The notes beneath the pieces are model-generated. The model was given only the letters and a program-made list of their open reading frames with translations. It made no database searches and was not told the origin of the DNA. This document shows positions 38,376 to 50,783 of a stretch of 64,000 nucleotides of DNA, one piece after another (position 1 is the stretch's first letter; every line of letters starts with the position of its first letter). A program made the position numbers and the translations under genes. This DNA is from Stomoxys calcitrans. Lineage: Eukaryota; Arthropoda; Insecta; Diptera; Muscidae. The stretch lies in the NCBI RefSeq assembly GCF_963082655.1, contig NC_081553.1, positions 229,512,254 through 229,576,253 on the forward strand. The letters are read 5' to 3'.

Positions 38376-38555
38376 GTTCCCCAAAATTTCCGTTTTGTGG
38401 TGGAGCAAACATTACGTGAATTTTTCCGCGCTATACAAGGTGGCAAAGATACAGAACAATCGTGGAAGAAATCAATCTATAAAATAATCTCACGTCTCGA
38501 CGATCCAGTACCCGAATATTTTAAATCTCCAAATTTTTTGGAACAATTGGAGTAA
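38376..38555 (+). CDS. pros: prospero, last coding exon (Prospero domain) with stop
   Basis: Begins in phase 0 after AAAAG with [20 protein letters not shown], continues through [20 protein letters not shown] and ends SPNFLEQLE before TAA at 38553-38555. This is the C-terminal half of the Prospero domain. In Drosophila this domain masks a nuclear export signal in the homeodomain. The C-terminus aligns with no length change to the insect family and, more distantly, to Prox1 (SPNCLQELL). The acceptor is preceded by a long T tract and then an A-rich stretch rather than a classic CAG, but the reading frame and conservation leave no doubt about the join. Confidence 0.96.
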   Translation, partial: VPQNFRFVVEQTLREFFRAIQGGKDTEQSWKKSIYKIISRLDDPVPEYFKSPNFLEQLE

Positions 38556-40480
38556 ATGTGAAACACATGAAAACACGACTACCAACCAGGATCAAACAAA
38601 AATGATGCAAACCAAAGAACATAACAACAACACCCACAACAAATATACACATTCAAATTGAAACCAAAACAAAAAGAAAAAACAAAAATGGTTCGTTTAA
38701 CCTATAAAATGTTTAGAAAACATCAGGCAAAAAAAAATGTTTAAATATAAGCCTTAAGAAACTTTCAAATTGCGAATATAATGCCAAACAATAGCTAGGA
38801 CAAACACCAACTGACCTACCCCTCAAGAAACGAAGAAACATCCCAACTAAATGTTAAGGCAACCTTGAACGTTCTCTTTGTTATGAAACGTTAAATCAAT
38901 GAAAATTACGAAACAAAAAGAAAAAATATAAATTTTTGTTAAAAAATAAAATTATTTTCTTTGACCCATATGACCACGACAAAACAAAGACACGAACCAT
39001 TCCCTGCTAACACTTACACAAAAGACACTAGAATCTAAAACAAAGACTTGGAAGCTGAACCTTTAGATGTTTTTTCTAAAGTTCAAGCTCTAAGGTAATC
39101 TGCCTAGTGTAAACTGTATTACCGAACTCAGTTAACCAGCCAGCCAGCATACAAAGATAGTTAAAATATTTATATATAGAAAAAAGTTTCCTGTTGAAAA
39201 TCTCCATATATTTTTTAAAGCAAAGAGTTTTATTCTATACCTGCTTCCCCAAAAAACCCCCCCAAACCAAATGGTCTCTAAATTAGAAAGGCAATACTTT
39301 TAAAGGCATTTCTAGGCCAGATGGACAAATCATTTTACCCCCCTCAAACCCACTCCAACCTTACAACTCACAAAATACAAAACATCTTACATAACCGACA
39401 CCCTACTAGCAAACAAAAAGGTTGCAAACAAACATTTTTTGAACAACAAAATTTTACAAAAAACTACACACAACATTTATCCTTTGACTTTTTTTGAAAA
39501 AAGAAAAAAAAAACATAATTTTAATTGAAAACCAAAAAAGAAATACTAATTATTTGTGTCTATGTGTAATTTTTTATAATTTTTTCATTACCAAAAAACT
39601 AAAAACAACAAAAATATATGACCCCTATATAAAGAAAACCCCCTCTTCCCTTGAGCGTATGTTTTTAAAACCAAAGTTTAAAGTTTAAGTTGTATTAGGT
39701 TTTCCTTAAAAACTATACTTGTTATATATATCTTAAGTTCTATCCCTTTCTTCTCAAAGGCACCCTTTTCCTATAATAAGTTTTATTTGAAAACCAAAAT
39801 TATTTTTAAACACACCCCACTAGTCTTTGTTAGTTCTATTTTTTGTTTTTCATTTTGAAAAATTCCTTAAAAAAAATGTATATAATTTTGTTTAATTTTC
39901 TATTTTTCTTTTCCTTTAAATTTTTTTAGTTGTTAAGATCTAAATTAAGTTTTATATTTAAATACATATATTGAAAATATATACAATACTTTTTTTTAAT
40001 TTATCTTATTATAGTTGAATTTTTTTCTTTTGAAAAAAACATCACAATATTCTAATTTTTTCGCTATGCCTTAAGTTTTTAGTTATAATTTTTATGTTAA
40101 ATGATCTTTTGAGACCAAAAACAACCAACAAAAATTCCAAAAACAAAAATACACATCAAACATATTATTAACAAACATTTTTAATAATAATAATCAAAAT
40201 AATTTCACAAAAAAAAAACAACAACAACACTTTTGTTTGAGTTTTCTTATTTTAATTCTTGCGAGCATCAATGCTTTGTTTTCGAATATATAGTTAGGTA
40301 AAGAAGAAGATTCGATAGCTTTTTTTGCTTAGGAAAACTACAACTAAGGTAGAAAGGTGAGAAGTTCTTCCCTAACTGAAAGGGAACAAAAATGTATATT
40401 TTTTAAAAAAGGGATTAGTTTAGGAGATAGAGATTGAAATACAGAGAGAAATATGAAAAAGGCCTCATATTTAGTGTAAA
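38556..40480 (+). other. pros: Proximal prospero 3'UTR
   Basis: Downstream of the stop the sequence is AT-rich with many A and T tracts and CAAAAC-type strings, as in fly 3'UTRs. The first AATAAA is at 38945-38950, 390 nt after the stop, and further candidates follow. No coding potential is seen. Which signal is used cannot be told from sequence. Drosophila pros is known to make a much longer neural 3'UTR by alternative polyadenylation. Confidence 0.55.
38945..38950 (+). terminator. First AATAAA polyadenylation-signal candidate after pros
   Basis: Canonical hexamer in the run AAAAAATAAAATT, followed within 20 nt by T-rich sequence. The AT-rich context makes chance occurrence likely. Confidence 0.25.
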
Positions 40481-40504
40481 GTGCAAATAATTTGGAAACA
40501 AGCG

Positions 40505-41216
40505 GGGATACTGTGATTTCGTCCCAAATTAATAAAAGTTAATGGGTTAATGGCATCATCAGTGTCTCCACGACCACATATGAAATCAGCATTTTCGTTT
40601 AATTGTTGTTTTGATTACCCCAACAGAGAAATGAAACCCTTAAAATTATAACTTCAAAATAAACTTTTTTTTTTAAATTGCTAAAGAATTTATGAGAAAA
40701 GATTTGTTATACACCAAGACTGAAAACTCACAGTTCTTTTTCAGAAAATTCATCTTTTCACTCAAAATTGGCATTGTTCATAAGTTGAAGGTCTATAAGG
40801 AGCAACAGAATTTTCAAACAACACGGGTATACTGCGATTTTGTCCCAAATTAATGCAAAGTTAATGGAACGGAATGCCTATAGACGAGGAAAGAAGCACA
40901 TTTTTATAGCAAGGTGCTCTTAAAATGTGCACTACTTCGTTTTGCATCATCAGTGTCTCCACGACCACGTATGAAATCAGCATTACTGTTTAATTGTTGT
41001 TTATTATGGACAAATTACCCCAACAGAGAAATTAAGCCCTTAAAATTATAACTTCAAAATAAACTTCTTCTAAATTGCATAAGAATCTGTAAGAAAAGAA
41101 ATCTTGTACAACAAGACAGAAAAACTCTCAGTTCTCCTACAGAAAATTCATCTTTTCACTTAAAACTGGCATTGTTCATAAATGGAAGGTCTATCAAGAG
41201 CAACAGAATTTTCAAG
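40505..41216 (+). repeat. Tandem duplication, units of about 320 and 390 bp
   Basis: Two adjacent copies share GGGATACTGTGATTTCGTCCC, CATCATCAGTGTCTCCACGA, ACCCCAACAGAGAAAT, AAAATTATAACTTCAAAATA and CTTTTCACTCAAAATTGGC. The second copy has an extra block of about 75 bp (about 40870-40945). Non-coding. Confidence 0.85.
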
Positions 41217-41574
41217 GAACAGTCTAAGATTTCAATACTTTCCTTCAGAAGAATTTATTTCATACCAAAGGTTCAGAGACAACAGTTGTGTGACCTTCAA
41301 CCATGAAGAACGTCACTACGAAATGGCTCGACGGTAGGCCATAAGGAGAGAGTGTATGAAATATAAGTCACTTTATCAGCAATAACACAGTGTCTGTATC
41401 TGCTGCTTACCCAAAAAAAAAGCTTTTCAATCCATCGGTCTTACACTGATAGAAAAAATACGTTGCAAAATCATGCACCAATGTTGTCATTATCATACAC
41501 AGATGTTTTGAACGATTAGTGAACACGCGTTGTTTCATGCACCGGCCCTTTACCAAATTTAAGTTAAAATTACC
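41217..41574. other. Unannotated spacer
   Basis: No gene recognised. A short ACACTGATAGAAAAAATAC motif at about 41449 resembles ends of small hairpin elements, without a visible partner. Confidence 0.35.
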
Positions 41575-41752
41575 TGGGGCGTCCCGGTAGCCGAGTTAGT
41601 AGCGTGCTTATATTACCAGTGCAGGGGTAGTGGATTCGATTCCCGCCAGAAGCCTTGGTCCTTCGTTACTGTGGTATCACAATGGACTTAAAATTGTCTA
41701 AGTGAGTCTGTAAAGGACTGCCACTCTTATCTAACCTAACCTACCCTAAAAA
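41575..41752 (+). mobile_element. tRNA-derived SINE with CTAACC-type tail
   Basis: Head GGTAGCCGAGTTAGTAGCG (A-box-like) and GTGGATTCGATTCCCGCCA (B-box-like), a short body, and a 3' tail of CTAACCTAACC. A second SINE family, different from that at 36318. Too degenerate for a functional tRNA. Confidence 0.7.
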
Positions 41753-41852
41753 GATTGTAGACTGAAAGAAAAATTGATACCGTATGGTATCAATTATATT
41801 GATTGTACCAAAACAATACCGTAAGGTATTTTTAATGCTTTACATCATCCAT

Positions 41853-42005
41853 AGGTTAGGTTAGGTTCAAGTGACACAGCCCCCTCTTTGTGACCATCTA
41901 TCATTCGTTGTCCTTCGGGCTCGACCATGAAAACATAGCTTTCATGTCGCTAGAGGCATACCCACAGATTCCAGTTTACCTGGAATGTGTAAGGTAGGTT
42001 ATATT
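41853..42005 (-). mobile_element. LINE fragment, reverse orientation, with CTAACC-type tail
   Basis: The reverse complement closely matches 13430-13545 of the non-LTR element, for example GCGACATG...GGAATCTG and ATGATAG.TGGTC. At its 3' end on the minus strand it runs into CCTAACCTAACC. Identity looks high by eye; no alignment was computed. Confidence 0.8.
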
Positions 42006-43539
42006 TGCCGCTGAAAAGAATAAATTCTAGAGCACCTTCCTCAATACACTTCGCGCTAGTGAGAAAAACTTTCCATAGAATATCTCAAAAGAAAAATTAA
42101 TATAAGAACAGGTGCTCTTATCGAAAACTATAAGCTCCAATTCTAAGTTAGGAATAAGACTTTTCATCCTATAGAGGGCTAAATCAACTTAAGAGTTTCA
42201 TAGTAAACCAAAAACCACCAGCGCCATCTCTGGACTAATACTATTCAGTGCTCAGAGCGAGTAGGATTTTAATACAGTGAAATGAACTTTGAATTTTTTT
42301 TTATTAGGTTTTTCTTAGTTGAAAACAACTACTAAATAGCTGATTACTTGCTTAGATAGTCTATATGGTTACTGCAATGATCTATGAGGAAAGTATATAA
42401 AGCATTTACTAGATGGCATTAGAAACTAATGGAGGACCAAACTACTTTAGAGGGAGCCAAATAATTTTGAAGCATTTTCCTAGTAGATGTTTTGTATTTT
42501 CTTTAATATTAATATCTCTTTATCCAATACTAATCTTTATAAAAAAAATTATCTCATCAAATCATAATTCCCATACTGTCAACAACAACAATTTTTATAT
42601 AATTTCAATGATTTAATACAATTTTCCATTACAACCAATACCAATACAGTAGAGTATATTGTAGATACACTGAAATAATATTTTTATTTTAGATAATAAT
42701 CTAAAACAAAAATATTAATTCAGTGAATCTAACATTTATTCAATATAAATATACAAAAACAGATTCTTAAAATATTCCTTTTTCGCCGACGTACGACTAT
42801 TTCAGCGACTCTATATTTGCCATTATTGTGTAGCCGTAGATGTCGCCGCCAGAGGTCTATGCTGTATTTTCGAATCAGTTTTTGGGTGTCCATTATTGAT
42901 GGCACCTCAAAACTGAAAGTTAAAATCAATGAAAAGAATGAACACAAAAACCAAATTCTTTTCAGAAAAATTGCGCCTAATGTTTGCTTACTTCGAATCT
43001 AAGGTAAAACAACAGTAAAAAAAACTAATGAGGAAATTAAAAAAAAATTACCAATATTTACTTAACAGTTAAAGAAACTGTTAAGAAATATTGAAATTTT
43101 TAAGAAGAAAATCCTTAGAAATTTATGGGAATCTAAGCAATATACTTTCATATATAAACAAAGGTTTGTAACCTTAAGCTATCGATTTTTCTTTGCAAAA
43201 ATAAAGTATATATTTTTTAATGTTTAATTTGTAATTAATTTAAAATTTCTGATTTGAAGTGCAGTTAAATATTTGTTAAATTATTTACACAATTTCTTCA
43301 AATATAAAATAAATAATTTTATGTAAAAGAAGAATAACTACTCGTTATGTGAAAAAAGTTGACATTTTACTAAAGTTTGCTTATAGTTGGTGGACAATGG
43401 AAGCTAATGCATATTACCACAAAAATTCCATCTTTCTACGATTAGTAGCTTGGGTGACCATGCTATCCAACTTTTATAGAAAATTGTGTTACAATTTTCT
43501 TAAAAAAAGGTTAATCAAATTTATTTATGGAAAATTTTG
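42006..43539. other. Unannotated AT-rich DNA
   Basis: No gene. Contains the small palindromic element annotated separately. Confidence 0.4.
42668..42725. mobile_element. 58-bp near-perfect palindromic mini-element
   Basis: Two 27-nt arms (42668-42694 and 42699-42725) around a 4-nt centre, starting CACTGAAATAATATTTTT and ending AAAAATATTAATTCAGTG, with only two arm mismatches. Probably the collapsed ends of a MITE. Confidence 0.8.
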
Positions 43540-45420
43540 TCGGAATATTTGTATACGTACAAATTTTTATAAATTTTATGTCTATAAAAAATTTTATTTT
43601 TATATCAATTTTTGTCAAAATTTTACTTTTATAATAAATGTTGTCAAACTTTATTTTGAAAATTTTTTTTCTTTTTTCTCTATAGGAGATTCTATAGAAA
43701 TTATTTGTTTTTTCAAGAAGTATTTTGTTTGGAAAATTTTGCAAGTGCAAAGCAGAAGGAAACAATTTGCCCAAATATAAACTCAGTGATTCTGTTTTGA
43801 TTTTTTAACCTTGTAAATCCCCGAGAATGGCCTTCAATAAAAACGACGAAATATTGGATTCAATAAGAATTTTTTAAAAATGACCCCTTCGGGCTTAAAG
43901 TTTCAATCAAACCAATCTGAGTAAATCACACAGGCCGAACTACAAATTCTTGTCTGGATAGAAAATATTGTTAAAAAAAAAATTTTTTAATCTTTTCCAC
44001 CTGTTAAGACGAAGATCATTTTATTCGTTATGGTTCTTATTTTATTTCGCTTTCGAGAAGAGCTTAATGATGGAGGAATTTTTTGTTATGGAAAAGGAAA
44101 GCCAGAAGATACTGCAACACCAACCATAGTATGACGTGTTTCGACCATTTTGATTAAGAAGGCCAATATCAGACACCTTTTTTTCACACCTAAAAGTCAC
44201 CTAAAAGTGTCAGATGATGACCTCCTTAACCAAGAGGTCGAAATGGCTCGCACTATAATTAGTGTTATGGTATCCTCTGGCTTTAATTTTGGAACCCCAT
44301 TGGAAAAAAATCGTCGATCATTAAGCTCGCCTCGGAAGAGAAATAAATCAATAGAGATTTAAAAAAAATTTTTTTTATAAAAAAATTTTTCATATAATTA
44401 TATTTTTATTGATTTTTTTTAATTGAGAAATGAAAACGTTTCTTGTATAAAAAAAAATTTGCTATAATTATATTTTTATTGCATTTTTTTAATTAATATA
44501 GAAAACTTTGTCAAAATTGATTTTTTTAAAAACTTTTAAATTTTTTTACAGTAAATTTTATCAACATTTTACTCCTATAGAAATTTTGAGAATTTTTTAA
44601 AGAAAATTATTAGAAATTCTTTACCATAAAAATATTTTTTTTCATAAAAATTTTGTCCAAACTTTTTTTTTAGAAAAATTTTGTCAAAACTGCTGTTTAT
44701 AAAAATTTTGCTAACATTGTTTTCATAAGAATTTTGCCAAAATTATTTCCCATAAAAAATTTCTCAACATTATTTTTCCTAAAAATTTGGTTAAAATTAT
44801 TTTTCATAAAAACTTGTCAACATAATTTTGCATAAAAAATTTTGGTCAATATAACTTTTAATTTTTTTTTTTTATAAAAATGATGCTAACATTATTTTCA
44901 TAAAAATGTTGCCAAAATTATTTAAAAAAAAAATTTTACCAAAATTATTTTTTATAAAAATTTTGTTAAAATTATTTTTCATAAAAATTTTGTTTAAATT
45001 ATTTTTCATAAAAATTTTGTCGACATTATTTTTGATAAAAAAATTTTTAACATTATATTTCATAATAATGTTTTTTAAAACTATTTTTTGATAAAAGTTC
45101 AGTCAACATTTTTTTTTCATAAAAATGTTCTTTAAAACTATATTCAATAAAAATTTAGTCAACATTATTTTTCTTAAAAATGTATCGAAATTGTTGTGCA
45201 TTAAAATTTTGTCACTATTATTAATAATAATTACTTTTCATTATTATTTGTTTAATTTTTTCCATAAAATACTTTTCAAAAGGTTTTTTCTACTAAACGT
45301 TATTTCTTTAGAATTGTTTTCTCTATTTTTTAAGAAAAACTAATTTTAAAATATTTTTTCTATAGAAAACTTTCTAAAATTTTATTTGAAAAAATTTTCA
45401 TAATTTTAAAACAATAGTTT
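43540..45420. repeat. Diverged AT-rich minisatellite
   Basis: Loosely repeated unit of about 25-35 bp such as CATAAAAATTTTGTCAAAAT, TATTTTTCATAAAAATTTTG, GTCAACATTATTTTT. It is clearest at 44600-45200. It produces artefactual open frames in both directions (IFMKNN, FIKILLKLF). Confidence 0.7.
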
Positions 45421-45499
45421 GTCGAGATTGGATCCTAGCTGCAATTCTGGAGTTTTTTTGAGCAATGTCAAGTCCCCTCAATCCTACCATTTTTTGTTC

Positions 45500-45960
45500 A
45501 AAGTTACCATACTGTCGACATAGATCCTTAGTTTCAAGCATGAAAGACTCTAACCCAGTACTTAAGTTTTGGTTATTGTAGTGCCATATCCCGAAAGTCT
45601 ATCCGTTCGGCGATATGTTGAGATCTTATGCAGTTCTGGAGTATTTTTGATGAATGTTCAATGGCTTTATTTTATCATGCCTTTCAACATCATCATTTTT
45701 TCAAAGTCCTGAGAGCTGCCATACTGTCGACATAGATCCTAAGTTTCAAGCATGAAAGAATCTAACCCGGGATTTGAGTTTTGGTTATGGTAATGTCAAC
45801 CTCATCATTTTTTCAAAGTCCTGAGAACTGCCATACTGTCGACATAGATCCTAAGTTTCAAGCATGAAAGAATCTAACCCGGGATTTGGGTTTTGGGTTT
45901 TGGTTATGGTAATGCCATAGACCGAAAGTCCATCCGTTCGGCTGCCTCAACGATATGTCA
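45500..45960 (+). repeat. Local tandem repeat, period 112 bp
   Basis: CATCATTTTTTCAAAGTCCT begins at 45691 and 45803, and CCATACTGTCGACATAGATCC occurs three times (about 45509, 45718, 45830). The last two units are nearly identical; the first is more diverged. Non-coding. Confidence 0.85.
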
Positions 45961-48900
45961 GAATCTTATGCATTTTCCGGCCATCTTGGAGTCATACGTG
46001 ATGGTTCAGGTCTCACCAAACTTCCAAAATTCATATGTTAAAGATCTCATAATAACTTAATCTCAATAAGACGGCTAACAGGGTCATCCTTGAGCTAAAA
46101 CTCCAATTTTCATAGAAGACTCATCTGCATAAGTTGGAGGCGCCCAGAGCATAATGGCTTTATTCCTCCATACTCCTACCTGAATAGCTTCAAATCGTGG
46201 AAGAGTATATGGTAGCAGTATGACCAGAGATGGAAGTCTAAATTCCATCCCTTATATCGCCGATAAACTGCTATATAGGCTTCTCCTTGATCTGACTTAT
46301 GTTTGTAAAATTTAGCTCTGACCGGCAGCATGACATTCTCCTTAATCGGTGATAAAATTCCTTCATTAGCAGCTCGTTGTTATACCCGCTATCATACCAT
46401 TATCAAAACTCGGGTTAATTTTGGTTTATAGCAAAGTATTCATCGTTTCGGTATTGTTAAGGTAGACCTATCCAAGATCGAAAGCGGTGATTATAGATGC
46501 TAGACAGAAACATCAACGTGCTTCATAAGTTGGAAAAATCTTTTGACACTACGGCCTAATACGCGGTTGTCTGTTTCCATCGGATTCGACTTTTTTGACT
46601 CTTATTGAAGCCCATAAAGATTGAAATCCCAAACATAATATTCGCCCCCCAATCTTCGCCGTTGTGAGGGCGAATTCTGAAGATCCCATAATGAACTTAT
46701 GTTGGTGCAAAGAAGACTGTCACGTTCTTTGCCCTATTCTTAGCTTGCAGAGAATAGTGAATTAGCCTAAGGGCAACCTTTGGTCTCAAGGCTTAGGCAT
46801 TGATTCCCATTAAGTCTGGCATTTTGACTTTAGCTAATCTGCGATCATGAAAATCGACTAAAATTGACAGCCTTGCTGTATGTGATGTGAGCTTTATAAT
46901 ATTTGCAAAAAAACTTTCCTCGATGTCGGTACAAAGGAAACAACTAAAACTTAGAAAGCTTTCTGTGGCTTGTAAGCTTTGAAAGTTCATTCAATATGGT
47001 AATTTAGCATTGAGACCAATTCAGTATGAATTTTATGTACCAATATTTCTTACAAGAACATAAAAGCTTACAGAGAGTTGTGGACCTATCAATTCCCAAA
47101 GCTTTTTTAACTTTTAAAGAAATTTTATATTAAAAGAAATTTTAGTGTCTTATTTAACACAAAATTTAATTGCACTTTCTTTTGTTTGTTTTGTTTTTTT
47201 TTTTATTATTATTTTTTACTCTTGGAATGTGGGAGGGTTCAGAGGGATATGTTTGCTCACACTTTTTGTTTTAGAGACCCTGCGAGATAGAATATCCTCT
47301 AGTTCTCTAAAATAAAAGTGTGGGTAAACTTAAAATCTTAGGCATATTTCTTAATGCTTAAACCAGTAACAAAAGTTAGGCATCAAGAATTGTGTTTAAA
47401 ATTTTAAAAATACATATAATTCATTTTTTTCCAAACATCATCATCAACTATACATCAAGCACATCCACATATATACTTACCAATAGCCACACCATTGCAT
47501 GGGTAGGTATATAAATAATTTTAATATATTTTTTTTTTTCTAAAATCACAAATTGAAAGCATAAAACAATGCACATATTTTAGGCAAAACAAAAAAACCA
47601 TTAACATTTTGCCAAAGATTTTGAAAAAAAATCCCTCTTCTGATAATAAAAGAACAAAAATACAATACAACATCGAGATATCCTTCAAAACCCGAGAAGA
47701 AAAAAACCAAACAAAATTGAAAACATTTTTGGAAACACCAACAAAACCAACAAGGGACACATTTCGGAGTTTTTCATCGAAAAAAAAAATTAAAAACAAA
47801 AATCATAAACACTTAAAAACAAACAAAAGATCAGCATATTTTTTCTAATTTTGTTAATTTTTTTTTTGAGAACATACGCTCTTTTATGATTTGTTTTACC
47901 CTTACACTATTTGGCTCAATCTCCTAACAAAAATTATAAAAATTTGGCATAACTTCCCTCAATTTGGCAAAAAAAAAACAAAACGAAATTAGATTAAGAA
48001 TCAACCGTTCTTTAACAATCAGCAAAATTGAAACACACAAAAATGTTTGGCTTTTAACTATTCAAAATTTGAACAATAGTAAAATTTAGGCTAAATTCAA
48101 AGTTTAGGCTTAAAATACATGAGACCCCCAAAAAAAAACTTAAAAGAAAACGGTCAGTTTCCTAATCTAATGAAACAAAAAAAAAAAACAAAATTTGAAA
48201 AATCCCAAAGCGAACAATATTATATTTAAAAAAATTAGCAAGTAAGTTTTGGAAAAAAATCTATTGAACTATTAATTTGAATTAACTTCTTTTTGTTTTT
48301 TTTTTATTTTAGTATTTTTTTACTTTACTGCCTAACATTCGCAACAAACCGCAAACGATAAGAACTTTTGTCAACATTATTCTCCTCTTCAAAAAGTTTA
48401 CGTTAATTGTTAATGCCTTGTCAAAATTTATGATATCTAAATTTATGTTAAACCAAATTTTAAATACAAATGTAACTGATTTTGTGATAAGAAAAAAAAA
48501 CCTAAAACCAAAATTGAAATTTAAACATTATTATTTCCCTTTCGGCTTTATGAAATCCTATGTTGTTTTGATCACCATTTTATGGCGCACCCCTAAAACG
48601 TTTAGCTTTGGCTAAGCTTTTGGCCTGTTTTTTAGCACAAAGCGGCGTTTTTATCCAAAAAAAAAAAAAACAAAAATTTAAATAATTAAGTTTTTTCATT
48701 TAGTTTTTAGTTTTTTTGTAAAAATAAACATTGGACAAAATAGTTAAATTACTTGCAAAACTTTTAGGCAATTTACCAAAAAGGCATATATTAACAATAA
48801 ACTATCTGTATTTTATTAAAAGAAAGCAAAATAAAATGAGAGAAAATGTATTGCAAACAAAAGAAAAATTGCAAAATTTCTTTGGATTACAAAACTTTCG

Positions 48901-49799
48901 GACATAAGAAAACTAAATTATTTAGGCAAAATTTTAAAAATATGAAAACGATGAAAACAAAATTCGAAATCCCAAATTCAAAATTGTCACATGTATATGT
49001 TTAGGACAAAAAAAGTTACTTTTAATTATTTATTTATACTTTTAATTTTTTTATTTATTTTTATTTCAAAACACACATTTGGGCAATAAGGTGAATGCAC
49101 ATCACAGCTTTGAGCTTAAAGTGTTATAGCAATTGAGCTTTGAAAAAGGGGAGTTCCACCGCAAGAAGAATTGAGACGTTAACAAAGCCTAAATGTAAAA
49201 CTTTGTGAAAACCTTTAAGTATTCCATCACGCTAATGAACTGTTTGCTTGCCAAACAGTTTTTGATAACTATAACAATTTAATTTTATGTTGGTGAAAGA
49301 AACAAAAACAAAAATCATTTGCAAGCTTTCATAAATTTTGAGGTAGAACTTAAACTAGACCCACAAAGCGTTGATAAGGGCATTTGGCTATTTATAACAC
49401 CAAAGTCATTATAAAGCTTTATATAACTCCAAACTCATTATCAAAAAAGGATCTCTAAGAAAAAACAAAGTCTTTAGATATGACAAAAATTAAAGCCTTG
49501 GAGAAGTTACGTTTTCTAAATAAAAGTTCAACAAAAACTTTAAGATTAAACTAAAAGCTTTTGTTAAAATAGTAAATTAGTTAAAAAGCTTCAGGACTTC
49601 ACAAATGAATTTTGAGCTTTCGATCTGAAAAAACCAAAATCCAAAATTTTTTACAGAAAATTTAACTTAAAACCGTTGTTGGATTTATTTGTCCTGATGA
49701 AACAAATATAGAGCTTGTTTTTGTTTCTATTTAGAATAGAAAGCAAAATAAAAACCCTCTTTTAAAAAGTTTTTGACCAAAAAATAGGTTAAAACAAAA
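45961..49799. other. AT-rich repeat-poor segment, possible distal 3'UTR
   Basis: No transposon or gene recognised. A/T tracts dominate from 47100 to 49100. Confidence 0.4.
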
Positions 49800-50075
49800 C
49801 CTTGTAAAAGCTTAATCAAATTTTCAAAATGAAAGCCTGGCAAAGTATCTAAAATACATTATTCTTATTAGATTTTCAGCAGCTAATTTCGAATTTGGTT
49901 GAAAAACTAAAATCAATGGAAAGTTCTTGGAAAAACTTGGTAAAAGCTTGGCAAATTTTTCAAAATGAAAGCTTCACAAGTATATTAATACCATTTTTCT
50001 CAATAAATTTTCATCTTGTTTCGAAATATGGCTAAAATCTAAAATTAATGGAAAATTCTTTAAAAAGCTTCTGAG
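49800..50075 (+). repeat. Diverged tandem pair, period about 137 bp
   Basis: CTTGTAAAAGCTTAATCAAA...TTTTCAAAATGAAAGC at 49800 is matched by CTTGGTAAAAGCTTGGCAAA...TTTTCAAAATGAAAGC at about 49937, and AAAATCAATGGAAAGTTCTT by AAAATTAATGGAAAATTCTT. Confidence 0.65.
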
Positions 50076-50315
50076 AAAATATTGTAACCATATTATTGAA
50101 CCAACAAATAATGTTCAATTGATGCAATGTTTTTTTCCAAGATTCGGTTTTGAAGAAACCAAGAAAAGAAAACAAATTTAAACCTCCATATATTGCTATG
50201 GTAGTTCAAAGGTATTCCAAATTTTCAAATGTTTCTATAGTAGTCCAAATTGCTTTGTTTAGAAAACTAAATGAAAAACTCACGAGCAGCTTTTTGTATC
50301 TATTGCAACATTAAG

Positions 50316-50783
50316 AAAGCTAAGACAGATTTCTTCATTATCTCTGAGCAATTTTAGACTTTAAATCTGCATAAATTATGCTAGGCTAAAAAGCTTAAAA
50401 AAGCTTATGTTGAATGCTTATAGGTCTATTCACGTACTTTTCCAGTAAAAATTTGCAGGAGTGTAAGTACAGCCATCACTCTCTTTTGCTTTCTATTTCA
50501 ATTAAACAGCTGAATTTCATAAAACAGCTGTTCGATATTACAATTTAAAAAGCTAAGACAGATTATACTTCATTATTTCTAAGCAATTTTAAACATTAAA
50601 TCTGCACAAATTATGCTAGACTGAAAAGCTTTAAAAGCTAATGTTGATCGAAAGCTCTATGTTAATAGGTCGCGCACTTTTCCAGTAAAAATTTGGAGTA
50701 AGAACAACCTGTACTCTCATTTGCCTTTTATTTGAATTAAACAACTGAATTTCATAAAACAGTTGCTTCAGATGTTGAAAATT
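50316..50783 (+). repeat. Tandem duplication with CAGCTG motifs, period about 233 bp
   Basis: Copies begin AAAGCTAAGACAGAT at 50316 and 50549 and share TTAAATCTGCA.AAATTATGCT, CACTTTTCCAGTAAAAATTTG.AG and CAACTGAATTTCATAAAACAG. The first copy has two CAGCTG hexamers where the second has CAACTG and CAGTTG. Confidence 0.8.

Noticed and set aside
41577..41645. Second tRNA-like gene
   Set aside because: A- and B-box-like sequences are degenerate and followed by a SINE body and tail.
44872..45343. Repetitive open frames (IFMKNN type) on both strands
   Set aside because: Artefacts of the AT-rich minisatellite.
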